Source of the DNA: DASZTU01 sp035493835
GTDB taxonomy: Bacteria > Pseudomonadota > Alphaproteobacteria > Rhizobiales > Devosiaceae
DNA: 45,716 nt
Assembly (NCBI GenBank): GCA_035493835.1
Contig: DATJHO010000008.1
Span: 1-45,716, forward strand
Direction of reading: 5' to 3'
Shown piece by piece: positions 1 through 8,668 of this stretch. Under the pieces are notes generated by a model, which made no database searches, was not told the origin of the DNA, and saw only the letters and a list, made by a program, of their open reading frames with translations. The position numbers were made by a program, and so were the translations under genes. Position 1 is the first letter of the stretch. Every line of letters starts with the position of its first letter.

Positions 1-1
1 C

Positions 2-271
2 GGCATGTTGGAGCACAACTTCGACCTTCTCTTCTCATCCGATCCGGCAGCGGCCCGAAACGATGGCGGTGGGGTTTGGCTCTCCATCCTTGATCAGGTC
101 GCGGCGCGGCACGCGGTGGTCTTCGACAGCAACAGCCGGGATCGACTGCTAGAGGAACTGCGCCGGACCCTGGAGGACGCCGCTCTCCGCCTCAACGCCA
201 GCGCCGAGGGCGACTACAGCCGCGACACGAACGTAGATCGCTTCCCGGCGGTTGAGGAGTGTTGGTTTTGA
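2..271 (+). CDS. Unrecognised partial ORF, 3' end
   Basis: An open frame with GC-rich third positions reaches the left edge of the window and ends at a TGA at 269-271, so it may be the 3' end of a longer gene. The first ATG inside the window is at 5. The product is soluble, with a charged helical stretch (RDRLLEELRRTLEDAALRL) near the middle. I do not recognise a family. It converges on and overlaps the tail of the broken DauR-like gene on the other strand, at the point where that gene loses homology, so the two may have been joined by a rearrangement. It could be spurious. Confidence 0.3.
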   Translation, partial: GMLEHNFDLLFSSDPAAARNDGGGVWLSILDQVAARHAVVFDSNSRDRLLEELRRTLEDAALRLNASAEGDYSRDTNVDRFPAVEECWF

Positions 272-627
272 TTTCCCGGCCTTCAACGTCCATGTTGAGG
301 CAGATTGCCGCCACAAAATTTCCGTCCGAGTCCTTCAACCCAATCGAGGTGCTTTTAGCCGGGCGACCATCGGAAAACTGGTTCTCGTAATTGCCAGAAT
401 ATCGGGAAACGTCGGGTCGGCAATCCGGGCAAGGCCGAGTTCGGTAGCAGGTTCGCCGGCCGACCGTCCGGAAAGATTATTTCGATCTTGATGATAGCGT
501 CGTTGGGCCGGGACAGATCATGCAGCACGACCTCGCACATCGGCGAGAGCATCTGCCCGAGGCCATCGACGATTTTCGAGGCCTCCCGCAAAAGCAATTC
601 CCGCTCTGTAAGTGTCGTTGATATTAT
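192..627 (-). pseudogene. Broken DauR/YheO-type transcriptional regulator (sensor domain only)
   Basis: Reading leftwards, one frame gives LLLREASKIVDGLGQM..CEVVLHDLSRPNDAIIKIE, and a second frame continues as NLSGRSAGEPATELGLARI and KSTSIGLKDSDGNFVAAICLNMDVE. Together these make the complete YheO-like PAS domain (EVVLHDL, SGR, KSTSIG..D..G, CLN.D). The frames join at about 480/481, where restoring one A rejoins them. At the expected N-terminus (about 622-627) I see ATA ATA rather than ATG; only a TTG at 597 remains. After DVE (about 282) homology stops and the frame ends at 192-194, so the C-terminal helix-turn-helix is missing. Family members usually control neighbouring amino-acid catabolic genes, which fits the PLP enzyme transcribed away from it. 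The single-base lesion could be a sequencing error; the missing HTH could not. Confidence 0.75.
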
Positions 628-678
628 GTCAGAACCTACCTAACGGTCTGTGTCCATTTTTGACACTTAGCGTAAGTG
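609..678. promoter_or_regulatory. Inverted-repeat cluster upstream of the PLP-enzyme gene
   Basis: TAAGTGTC at 609-616 is matched by its exact reverse complement GACACTTA at 662-669. The latter overlaps a second palindrome, CACTTA-GCG-TAAGTG, at 664-678. A further GTGTC/GACAC pair (650-654, 662-666) lies inside. The cluster sits between the broken regulator gene and the PLP-enzyme gene, where an operator would be expected. Function is inferred; no clear -35/-10 pair was seen. Confidence 0.35.
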
Positions 679-801
679 ATTGAAATGCGCCACTGTCGCG
701 GGTGCGAAGCACCCCAGCGGACGGTGGAATGACGGGAATTTGCCCCTGGACGGCCGACGAAGAGTCAGAAGAGTCCGTGGCCACCTGGAGAAGGAATCTC
801 A

Positions 802-1947
802 ATGCCAGCTGAACCCGAAACCTTCTATGTCGATCCGGAAAGCGGCGATACCTACCCGCTGACCACGCCGCGCTGGCGCTCCGACCACGGCCGCCCCCTG
901 ATGATCACGCGGCTGAGGGGGATCGGCCAGTCCGATATCGACACCAAGCAACGCTCGATCTGGCGTTACAAGGCGGCGCTTCCCTATCCCCTGGAGCCGG
1001 TCAGTCTCGGCGAAGGCCTCACCCCATTGGTGCAGCAGGACGTTGACGGGTTTCCGCTCCATCTCAAGCTGGAATGGTTCGCGCCGACCAGCTCGTTCAA
1101 GGATCGCGGCGCCTCCGTCATGATCTCCTACCTGAAGCAGGCGGGGATTACGTCGATCCTCGAGGACAGTTCGGGCAATGGCGGCGCCGCCATTGCGGCT
1201 TTCGGCGCCGCGGCCGGCCTCAAGGTGCGCATTCTTTGTCCCGATTCGACCCAGGCCGCCAAAGTCTCGCAGATGCGCGCCTTTGGCGCCGATGTTCAGC
1301 TGGTTCCGGGCGCCCGTGAGCGTTCCGAGGAAGAGGCGATCCGCCAGTCCAGCGAGATCTTCTATGCGAGCCACAATTGGCAGCCCTTCTTCCTGCAGGG
1401 CACCAAGCTTCTGGCATACGAGCTTTGGGAAGACCTTGCATTCCGCGCGCCCGACAACATCATCATTCCCACCGGCGCCGGGAGCAATGTTCTCGGCTGC
1501 GACATAGGCTTTTCCGAACTGCTGTCGGCTGGCCAGATCGACCGGCTGCCGCGGCTGTTCAGCGCGCAGCCCGCGAACTGCGCGCCGATCGACGCCAGCT
1601 TCCGGGCAAACGCCGATGGCCTGGTTCCAGTCGAGATCAAGCCGACGATCGCCGAGGGGACCGCGATCAAGCAGCCGATCCGCATTCGTCAGATCCTCGA
1701 GGCGCTCCGGCGCTCCGGCGGCGCGACCGTCGCTGCGTCCGAAGCCGAAATCATCGCGGCCGTCCGCGACCTCGCAGCCCGTGGCCTCTATGCGGAGCCG
1801 ACGAGCGCCACTGCGTTCGCGGCAGCGCGGAAACTGATTGCCGACGGCACGATCAAGGCTGACGAAAAGACCGTCATCCTTCTCACCGGTTCCGGCCTGA
1901 AGGCCACGGCCCGGATGGCGGAGGTCTTCGGCAACGAGCAGGCCTGA
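802..1947 (+). CDS. Threonine synthase-like PLP-dependent lyase
   Basis: Fold-type II PLP enzyme of 381 residues. The PLP lysine is K100 in PTSSFKDRGA, the phosphate/cofactor loop is SSGNGG (about 123-128), a second glycine loop is PTGAGSNVLG, and the C-terminal TGSGLK motif is typical of threonine synthase and threonine dehydratase relatives. ATG at 802 follows a GGAG at about 787. It probably performs beta-elimination or replacement on a hydroxy-amino acid or phosphorylated derivative rather than housekeeping threonine synthesis, because it sits with a DauR-type regulator and a metallohydrolase. Both neighbours are broken while this frame is intact, so it may be the last working member of a decaying module. 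The exact substrate is unknown. Confidence 0.85.
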   Translation: MPAEPETFYVDPESGDTYPLTTPRWRSDHGRPLMITRLRGIGQSDIDTKQRSIWRYKAALPYPLEPVSLGEGLTPLVQQDVDGFPLHLKLEWFAPTSSFKDRGASVMISYLKQAGITSILEDSSGNGGAAIAAFGAAAGLKVRILCPDSTQAAKVSQMRAFGADVQLVPGARERSEEEAIRQSSEIFYASHNWQPFFLQGTKLLAYELWEDLAFRAPDNIIIPTGAGSNVLGCDIGFSELLSAGQIDRLPRLFSAQPANCAPIDASFRANADGLVPVEIKPTIAEGTAIKQPIRIRQILEALRRSGGATVAASEAEIIAAVRDLAARGLYAEPTSATAFAAARKLIADGTIKADEKTVILLTGSGLKATARMAEVFGNEQA

Positions 1948-1960
1948 AGGGGGTCGCGCG

Positions 1961-2463
1961 ATGCATGACCTCGTTCTGAGCAATGGCCGCATTCTCGATC
2001 CGGCCAGCGGGCGGGATCATACCGGCTCCGTCGCGTTCAAGGATGGCGTTGTCTCCGCCATCGAACAAGCGGCCGTTTCGCTCGAATCCCGCGAAACGCT
2101 CGACGTGAGAGGGGCGATCATTGCGCCCGGCCCTGATCGACATCCACACCCATGTCGACTGGGGCGCGACCTACCTCAGCGTCGATGCCAATACCGTTTC
2201 GCGCGCCGGCGCGGTTGCCACCCTGGTCGACGCAGGATCGAGCGGCGCGGCTAATTTCAACGGCTTCGGTCGCTTCATCGTCGAGCAAGCGCAACCGCGC
2301 GTGCTCGCCTTCCTCAACATCTCGCAGCCCGGCTTGTTCTGCTACGGCATCAATATGATGGTCGAGGAAGCCAGCGACTGCCGGTTGCTCAGCGCCAAGG
2401 CGGCATACGAGGTCGGGAACCGCAATCGCGACATTATCGTCGGCCTCAAGGTCCGCCTGGGCG
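1961..2463 (+). pseudogene. Frameshifted and truncated amidohydrolase/deacetylase-family metallohydrolase
   Basis: The N-terminal part (LVLSNGRILDPASGRD..AIIAPG) is in the frame starting at ATG 1961. The continuation, LIDIHTHVDWGATYLS.., DAGSSGAANFNGF, LAFLNISQPGL and IVGLKVRLG, is in the next frame. An extra C at 2131-2133 (GGCCCTGATC for GGCCTGATC) separates them. The HTH metal motif and the DAGS.GA.NF signature belong to the dihydroorotase-like metallohydrolase family. Homology ends just after GLKVR, which carries the family's carboxylated-lysine region, at about 2463. The remaining half of the enzyme is absent and the unrelated LysR gene ends 10 bases further on. It starts 13 bases after the PLP enzyme and was probably in the same operon. 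Confidence 0.8.
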
Positions 2464-2473
2464 CCTTGCTTTT

Positions 2474-3349
2474 TCAGTGTTGCTGGACTTGTCTGGTGCG
2501 AACTAGCTCGAGCAGGAAATCCACAACTGCCCGCACCTTCGCCGGCACACGCCGCGTCGTCGGGAGAACAATCGAGATTGGGTCGGCCTCGATTTCATAG
2601 TCTGTGAGAATCGGCACGAGGGTGCCTGAGGCTATGTCATCCTTGAAAAGCCACCAGGTCGCCTGCGAAATGCCGATACCGGCTAGCGCCGCCTCGTGCA
2701 GCACGTCGCCGCTGTCCGTCGACAAAGGCCCAGCGACGCGAATCCCCTGGGCATTTTCCGAAGGACCGAAATGCCAGACCGGGCCGAAGCCTCCGATGAT
2801 GCAGCTATGCCGAGCCAAGTCGGCAGGACTAGATGGCGTGCCGTAGCGCTCAAGGTAGGCGGGGGAGGCGACGGTCTTCTGGGGACCTCGCACCAGCAGT
2901 CGTGTCACGAGGCCGGAATCGTTGAGCCGACCGGAATGGACTGCAAGATCATATCGGCCGTCGATGGGATTGGCCGTTTGCACCTTGAGGTTCATTTCCA
3001 GCTTGATGTGCGGGTAGCGGCCATAGAACTGGCCAAGCGCAGGTACCAGTGTGCGGCGAGCGAAGGCCGGCGGCAGTGACAGCCGGACCAGGCCTGAAGG
3101 CGATTGATGTGCCTCCCGAAGGGAGGCCTCGGCATCATCGAGCTCCAATAAGAGGCGGCAACATCGTTCGAGATAAGCTGTCCCGTATTCCGTCAGTTGC
3201 ACGCTGCGCGTCGTGCGATGCAGCAGCTGGATACCGAGATCCGTCTCGAGCCGCGTTACGCTCTTGGTCACGGAGGAGGTCGATACTGCGAGGTGCCGCG
3301 CCGCTTCGGTAAAGCTGCCCAGTTCGGCTACCTTGGCGAAGGCGGCCAT
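2474..3349 (-). CDS. LysR-family transcriptional regulator
   Basis: A 291-residue LTTR. The N-terminal winged HTH is FAKVAELGSFTEAARHLAVSTSSVTKSVTRLETDLGIQLLHRTTRSVQLTEYG (residues about 4-60). A PBP2-type effector domain follows, with GRYDLAVHSGRL, GIGISQATWW and a C-terminal KVRAVVDFLLELV. The start at ATG 3349 is the first standard codon; the frame upstream reads INQVSKFSDMAAF, so a non-standard earlier start is possible. It is transcribed away from the operon that begins at 3570, with about 220 bases between, the classical arrangement for an LTTR controlling its divergent neighbour. That target and its inducer are inferred. Its 3' end abuts the truncated metallohydrolase. Confidence 0.9.
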   Translation of the reverse strand: MAAFAKVAELGSFTEAARHLAVSTSSVTKSVTRLETDLGIQLLHRTTRSVQLTEYGTAYLERCCRLLLELDDAEASLREAHQSPSGLVRLSLPPAFARRTLVPALGQFYGRYPHIKLEMNLKVQTANPIDGRYDLAVHSGRLNDSGLVTRLLVRGPQKTVASPAYLERYGTPSSPADLARHSCIIGGFGPVWHFGPSENAQGIRVAGPLSTDSGDVLHEAALAGIGISQATWWLFKDDIASGTLVPILTDYEIEADPISIVLPTTRRVPAKVRAVVDFLLELVRTRQVQQH

Positions 3350-3569
3350 GTCGCTGAATTTGCTGACCTGGTTGATGTTAATGCCTCGCTCCGCGGATGG
3401 GTCGGGCTAGATTTTAGGCAATCGATCGCAAAGATCAAGGAACAGGCTGCTGTCCAGCCCATGAGCGGAAAATCAGTATTTCCGCGTGGGCGGCTTCTCG
3501 CGGGCGGCCGAGCCGGCGACAGTCGGCACCGTGAGGGGCTGTGGGAGCAGTGCGCCTGAAAATGTGGAA

Positions 3570-5054
3570 ATGACCTCCTTATGGCTCGAGAACGCATTGT
3601 GCCTGTTGCAGGAGGGCGACGCGTGGTCGGCGCGACCGAGATCAGTTGAGATCGTCGATGGAACGATAGTCGCCATCCACGACCCGGCTATGCTGCCCCC
3701 GACATCGGGCGTGGAGGTCATCCAGGCCAATGGGCTGCTCGCGGTTCCGGGGTTCGTCAACGCGCACAGCCATTCGCCCGACAACCTGATCCGCGGGTCG
3801 GCGCCCAACCTGCCGCTGGAGCTGTGGTCACTTCATTCGGCGGCCGGACGCAACGACAGGACAGAGCGCGAGGCCTACATCGCCGCCATGCTGGGCGCCA
3901 TCGAGATGCTGCGCTGCGGCACGACCGGCGTGCTGGACCACGTGCGTATTTCGCCTGATATCGAAGGCGCGAGGCTCGACGCCGTAGCTAGCGCCTATCG
4001 GGATATTGGCATGCGTGCCGTCGTGGCGCCGATCGTCGCCGATCGGGCGATCGCCGATACGATGCCGCTTACCGCCGAGGACCTTGGCGACATTGACATC
4101 GCCGCCTATGGTCGCCGGGCCCCCTTGCCTGCAGCCGAGCAGATTGCCATCGCCAAAGGTTTCGCCGCGGCGTGGGACGGGCGTGACGGCCGCATCACCA
4201 CCGGCATCGGCCCGTCGGCACCGCAGCGCTGCACGGATGAATTACTGGAGTTGGCGGCCGATCTGAGTGCCCGGCGAGCGCTGACGCTTCACATGCACCT
4301 GCTCGAAACGCGGGCGCAGCGAGCGCTCGGGTTCGAGCGATACGGCAAGGGGACGATCGCGCATCTGATCGAGCTTGGCGTCGTCGGGCCGAGAACGACG
4401 TTCGCGCATGCAATCTGGATCGAGCCCGGCGACATCGAGAGGCTTGCCCGGGCCGGCGCCGGCGTGGTGCACAATCCGGTGTCCAATGCGCGGCTGGGCA
4501 GCGGAGTATGTCCGTTGCCGCGCTATCTATCCGCCGGCGTCCGGATCGGCCTCGGCACCGACAGCGCCTGCTGCAACGACAGCAACAACCTGCTCGAAAC
4601 CGCAAAATGGGCGACCCTGCTGCACAATCTCGAGGGCGAGGACGCAGACTGGATCAGCCCCGGCACCGCACTCGAGCTGATCACAGGCGGCAGCGCCGAC
4701 GTCACCGGGCTGGGGACGGTCACCGGGAGGCTTGCACCGGGGTTTCGCGCCGATATCACCTTGTTCCGGCTGGCGTCCCCCGCTTTCGTGCCGCTGATCG
4801 ATCCGGTGCGGCAGCTGATCCAGGCGGAGAATGGAGCGGCGGTGGAGCGGGTCATCGTCGACGGGCGGACAGTCTACGCCGATGGGCGGATCACCACAGT
4901 TGATGAGGCGGCGATCTGGGCCGAAGCGGCCGAACTGGCCGAGCGACGATTGCACGACAATGCCGAGACGTATCGACAGGCGGCGGCGCTGGAGGTGCCG
5001 ATCCGGCGCATGTACCGCCGGCTCGCGACCGAGCATGAAGGATGCGTCCATTGA
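3570..5054 (+). CDS. ATZ/TRZ-family amidohydrolase (cyclic amidine/nucleobase-type deaminase)
   Basis: A 494-residue metal-dependent hydrolase of the TrzN/AtzA/guanine-deaminase/MTA-deaminase group. Metal ligands are visible: HSH in PGFVNAHSHSPDN, H in LHMHLLET, H in FAHAIWI and D in GLGTDSACCND. The conserved GAGVVHNPVSNARLGSG precedes the last ligand. ATG 3570 was chosen over the in-frame 3486 position because homology begins directly after it (LWLENALCLLQEGDA). It is the first gene of the operon facing the LysR gene and overlaps the next gene by 13 bases. It resembles the amidohydrolase at 14495 in the second half but differs elsewhere, so the two probably act on different intermediates. 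Substrate unknown. Confidence 0.85.
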   Translation: MTSLWLENALCLLQEGDAWSARPRSVEIVDGTIVAIHDPAMLPPTSGVEVIQANGLLAVPGFVNAHSHSPDNLIRGSAPNLPLELWSLHSAAGRNDRTEREAYIAAMLGAIEMLRCGTTGVLDHVRISPDIEGARLDAVASAYRDIGMRAVVAPIVADRAIADTMPLTAEDLGDIDIAAYGRRAPLPAAEQIAIAKGFAAAWDGRDGRITTGIGPSAPQRCTDELLELAADLSARRALTLHMHLLETRAQRALGFERYGKGTIAHLIELGVVGPRTTFAHAIWIEPGDIERLARAGAGVVHNPVSNARLGSGVCPLPRYLSAGVRIGLGTDSACCNDSNNLLETAKWATLLHNLEGEDADWISPGTALELITGGSADVTGLGTVTGRLAPGFRADITLFRLASPAFVPLIDPVRQLIQAENGAAVERVIVDGRTVYADGRITTVDEAAIWAEAAELAERRLHDNAETYRQAAALEVPIRRMYRRLATEHEGCVH

Positions 5055-7090
5055 GCCGGCCGCGATGGACGAAAGAACCGCTGCGGTTCTTCCAGCACCT
5101 GCTGCGCGAGACCGATGCCATCGGGCTCGATCCGGCGCGGCTGGTCGAGGAAATCGAGCGGATGGGCGCCAACGCCTATATCGTCATGGGCGGCGGATTC
5201 TCGGCCTGGTACCCGACGAAACTCGCCTCGCAGACCGTCAATCCACATCTGCAGGCAGATTTTCTGGGCGAGTTCCTCATCGCCGCCCGGGCTGCCGGCA
5301 TTCGCGTGCTCATACGAATGGACATCAGCAAGGGGCGCCAGGGGACGGAGGCCAGGCACCCCGACTGGTTCGTACGCAAGCCGGACGGCTCGGTCGGCAG
5401 CGTCTGGGCTATGCCGCAGATCTGCGCCACCGGGCCGTTTTGGCAGCAGGAGAATTTCTCCATCCTTGAGGAATTGCTGTCCGACTATCCGGCCGACGGC
5501 TTTTTCTACAACTATTATTACGTGCCGCGTTGCTATTGTCCGCGCTGCCAGGAGCTCGTGCGAGCGACAACGGGCACGGGCGTGCCCGCACCGGGCGTTC
5601 GATCCCCGGTCTACGAGCGGTGGCGGCAGCAGACGCTGGCCAAATACACGGAGCGGCTCCGCGATTTCATCCATGCGCGCAACCCCGAGGCGGCGCTGGT
5701 GCCTTACCACCATGTGCGCGACGGGTGGGACTCGATCGGGATGGCGATGGCCTCGGACATGATCGGCGGACAGGTCTCCAATCCATTGATGCCTAATCCC
5801 ATCGATCCGCAGCCGATGTGGAACCACTTCGCTGCCGAAGAGGCGTTGCGGGCGAAGGCATTGAAGCCGGAAGTGGCGCCGGTGCTGATCCAGAGCAGCT
5901 CGGAATTCTTCGCGAGCCGGCAGACGGCGCTCCCCGCCGGACGCCTCATCCACCACATGGCGTTGGCCGCCGCGCATGGCGGCAGCACGGCGCCGGCGAT
6001 AAACGGCCTTCTGGCGCAGGACGATCCGCGCTTTCTTCGGCCGCTCGAAGCCTTCCGCAGGTTTCAGGTCCGGAACGATGAATGGTATCGCGGCCTCCGC
6101 TCACTCGCGAAAGTGGCGATCCTGCGCTCGGACGCCAGCGTCCAATGGGGCAATGATGGCGGCAGGCTGGCAGGCAATCCTGTTCAGCCTGGGCACGTCG
6201 CTGAGTTCCGAGGCCTTTACGAGGCGATCTCGGCGCGACGCTATCCGTGCGACATAGTCATGGCGGGCGCGCTCGATGTCGAAGCGCTGAGGCGTTACAC
6301 ACTGATCCTGTTGCCGGACGTTTCCTGCCTCGGCGATGTGGATGCTGCGGTGCTCAACGCCTATGTCGCTGACGGCGGACGCCTCCTTGCGACCGGCGCC
6401 ATGGGCGCCGCCGACGCGGCGGGAGTGCGCCGAGACACGGCGCCCATGGCGGCGCTGCCGGCTCTGCCGGGTTTGGCCCGCGACGCCTCCGGAGCTTATC
6501 TCAGCATCGCCGACGCCAACCTCAGGGCCGCTCTCGGCGGCATACCCCATATCGGGGTGGCGGGCGAATTCTGGACGCCCGAACTCGCCGGAGCGGTTAA
6601 GGCCGACTTGCGCCTGATTGGACCCTTCGAGAACAATGCGCCGGAATTCACCGTGGTCGAAGGAGCGGGAACGACGCCAGGGCTGCTCACACGGCGGCAT
6701 GGCCGCGGCGAGGCGCGATGGCTACCCTGGCGGATCGGAGCGCTCTACCACCGGTACGGCATCCCCGAATATGCAATCCTCCTCGGCCACCTGCTGGACG
6801 ATGCGGTCGGCCCCCCGCCGATCATTACCGATGCGCCCGCGGCGGTGGATTTCACGCTCTACGCCCATCCGCGCGGGCTGGTGCTGCACGCGCTCAACGG
6901 CGCCTCCGTGCAGGGGCGGCCGCTGAGCGAAACGGCGCCACTTGCCGGTTTTGCCCTGCACGTCGCCACGGACGCCACGCAGGCGCACTCGTTGGTAACC
7001 GGCAGCAACCTGCCGGCCCGGCGCGAGCGCGACAGGCTGCGTGTCGACATTGAACGCCTCGCCGCCTTCGAGGCCATCGCCCTAACTTGA
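5042..7090 (+). CDS. Glycoside-hydrolase-like protein with beta-galactosidase-trimerisation-like domain
   Basis: A 682-residue cytoplasmic protein without signal peptide. The first ~330 residues read as a TIM-barrel of the hypothetical glycosyl hydrolase/GH42-like superfamily (LVEEIERMGANAYIVMGGG, GIRVLIRMDISKG, HPDWFVRKPDGS, YPADGFFYNYYY). A Cys cluster CYCPRC (C164, C166, C169) matches the metal-type cluster seen near this strand in such proteins. Residues ~355-470 (VAILRSDASVQWG, RYTLILLPDVSCLGDVDAAVLNAYVADGGRLLATG) resemble the GH42 trimerisation domain, and the C-terminus is beta-rich. I cannot assign catalytic acids: the usual acidic position after DG[FI] reads N in DGFFYN. It overlaps the preceding amidohydrolase, so cleavage of a glycoside-like or nucleoside-like substrate is inferred. 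Confidence 0.6.
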   Translation: MRPLSRPRWTKEPLRFFQHLLRETDAIGLDPARLVEEIERMGANAYIVMGGGFSAWYPTKLASQTVNPHLQADFLGEFLIAARAAGIRVLIRMDISKGRQGTEARHPDWFVRKPDGSVGSVWAMPQICATGPFWQQENFSILEELLSDYPADGFFYNYYYVPRCYCPRCQELVRATTGTGVPAPGVRSPVYERWRQQTLAKYTERLRDFIHARNPEAALVPYHHVRDGWDSIGMAMASDMIGGQVSNPLMPNPIDPQPMWNHFAAEEALRAKALKPEVAPVLIQSSSEFFASRQTALPAGRLIHHMALAAAHGGSTAPAINGLLAQDDPRFLRPLEAFRRFQVRNDEWYRGLRSLAKVAILRSDASVQWGNDGGRLAGNPVQPGHVAEFRGLYEAISARRYPCDIVMAGALDVEALRRYTLILLPDVSCLGDVDAAVLNAYVADGGRLLATGAMGAADAAGVRRDTAPMAALPALPGLARDASGAYLSIADANLRAALGGIPHIGVAGEFWTPELAGAVKADLRLIGPFENNAPEFTVVEGAGTTPGLLTRRHGRGEARWLPWRIGALYHRYGIPEYAILLGHLLDDAVGPPPIITDAPAAVDFTLYAHPRGLVLHALNGASVQGRPLSETAPLAGFALHVATDATQAHSLVTGSNLPARRERDRLRVDIERLAAFEAIALT

Positions 7091-7126
7091 TCCTTCTGCA
7101 ACCGCCCAATTACGGAGACCACGCCT

Positions 7127-8650
7127 ATGAGACGTCGAGAGCTTCTTACCGGAACAGCGGGCCTTTTGGCCGGAGTCGCCGTCGCGAGCCTGTCCCGCCC
7201 CGTCTTCGCGCAGCAGGCCAGCACGCTCACCGTCGCGCAATCGACGGACGCGCTGACGCTTGATCCGGCCAAGCACTCCTCGTTCCCAACCGCCAATGTC
7301 TGCTTCCATATCTACGATGCGATCGTGTCGATGGACGCGGGCGGCAATTTCGTTCCAGCGCTGGCCACCGAGTGGAGCAATCCGGATCCCCTGACCTGGC
7401 GCTTCAAGCTGCGGCAAGGGGTAAGCTTCCATAATGGCGAGCCGTTCAACGCCGCAGCCGTAAAGTTCACCTTCGATCGCGCGCTCGATCCCAAGTTCAA
7501 GGCGCCCTATTATTCGCGCATCGCGCAGATCAAGGCGGTCAACGTCATCGACGACCATACCGTCGACTTCAAGACCGCGGCGCCCTTCCCGACCATGCTG
7601 TTCTCGCTCTACGAGGCGTCGTTCGCCGCCTTGATCGTGCCGCCGGGCTATATCAAGGATAAGGGCGCCGACATTCTCGCCAGCGCGCCGGTCGGTACCG
7701 GCCCCTATAAGTTCGTCGAGTGGGTCAAGGACGACCACGTCAAGCTCGAAGCCAACCCGGATTATTGGGGCGGCGCGCCGGCGGTGAAGACTGTCGTCTT
7801 CCGCCCGATCACCGAGGTACAGACACGCATCGCCGAGCTGAGCAGCGGCGGCGTCGACATCGCAGTGGACATTCCGCCGGAGAGCGTGGACGGGATCAAG
7901 ACCGGCGACGGCACCAAGATTGCCTCGACTGGCAGCGACTTCGTCTATTTCTATTCGTTCAACACCGTCAAGCAGAGCCCACTGCAGAACAAGCTCGTGC
8001 GGCAGGCGATCAACTATGCCATCGACGTCGACTCCATCCAGAAAGCGTTGCTCGGGGGCCTGGGCAACCGCATCGCGCTGACGCTGCCGACCAATGCCTT
8101 CGGCTACGACCCCTCGTGGAAGCCTTACCCGTACGATCCGGACAAGGCCAAAGCGTTGCTGGCTCAGGCGGGCTACGCGAATGGCTTCAGCATCCCACTG
8201 ACAGCTCGGCAGGGCCGCTACATGAAGGATACCGAAATCATGGAGGCGACCATCGGTTACCTGCAGGCGGTCGGCATCACGGTGGAGGAGAACTACCTCG
8301 AGGCGGGGGTGTGGGCGACGGTCTCGGCCGCCAAGGGCCGTGACGGCATCTGCTTCCCCGGCTGGAGCGGGCGCGATCCCGACCTGGTCTGGTATCCCCT
8401 GCTCTATAGCGGGCAGTACCAGAGCTATTACTCCAATCCCGATCTCGACAAGCTGCTCGACGCCGGCCGGCAGACGCTGGATGCCAATGAGCGCAAGGCG
8501 ATCTACGAGAAGGCCGCCGCCATCATCAAGGAGGAAGCGCCGCATGTGCCGCTGGTGCAGCCGCCGCTGATCTACGGGCTGACGCAACGCACGAACTGGC
8601 AGCCGCGCACCGACAGCATGATCGACTTGCGCAAAGCCACCCTGGCGTAA
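7127..8650 (+). CDS. Dipeptide/oligopeptide-type ABC transporter substrate-binding protein
   Basis: Solute-binding protein family 5, 507 residues. The N-terminus MRRRELLTGTAGLLAGVAV..PVFAQQ is a Tat-like or Sec signal with cleavage expected near residue 28. Family landmarks are DALTLDPAKH, the YDAIV segment, LATEWSNPDPLTWRFKLRQGVSFHNGEPF, VGTGPYKF, LVRQAINYAIDVDSI and a C-terminal EEAPHVPLVQPP. It is periplasmic and delivers the substrate to the permeases encoded immediately downstream (gap 18 bases). It sits after the amidohydrolase and glycosidase-like genes, so its ligand is probably the compound those enzymes degrade rather than an ordinary peptide. Ligand unknown. Confidence 0.9.
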   Translation: MRRRELLTGTAGLLAGVAVASLSRPVFAQQASTLTVAQSTDALTLDPAKHSSFPTANVCFHIYDAIVSMDAGGNFVPALATEWSNPDPLTWRFKLRQGVSFHNGEPFNAAAVKFTFDRALDPKFKAPYYSRIAQIKAVNVIDDHTVDFKTAAPFPTMLFSLYEASFAALIVPPGYIKDKGADILASAPVGTGPYKFVEWVKDDHVKLEANPDYWGGAPAVKTVVFRPITEVQTRIAELSSGGVDIAVDIPPESVDGIKTGDGTKIASTGSDFVYFYSFNTVKQSPLQNKLVRQAINYAIDVDSIQKALLGGLGNRIALTLPTNAFGYDPSWKPYPYDPDKAKALLAQAGYANGFSIPLTARQGRYMKDTEIMEATIGYLQAVGITVEENYLEAGVWATVSAAKGRDGICFPGWSGRDPDLVWYPLLYSGQYQSYYSNPDLDKLLDAGRQTLDANERKAIYEKAAAIIKEEAPHVPLVQPPLIYGLTQRTNWQPRTDSMIDLRKATLA

Positions 8651-8668
8651 CGAGGCGATATCGGTCCA

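Noticed and set aside
2440..2480. Insertion-sequence scar at the metallohydrolase truncation
   Set aside because: No terminal inverted repeats, target duplication or transposase remnant could be seen at the junction.
7082..8587. Long antisense open frame opposite the first substrate-binding protein gene
   Set aside because: It mirrors a well-supported gene, is rich in Arg, Gly and Asp typical of GC-rich antisense frames, and shows no family motif.
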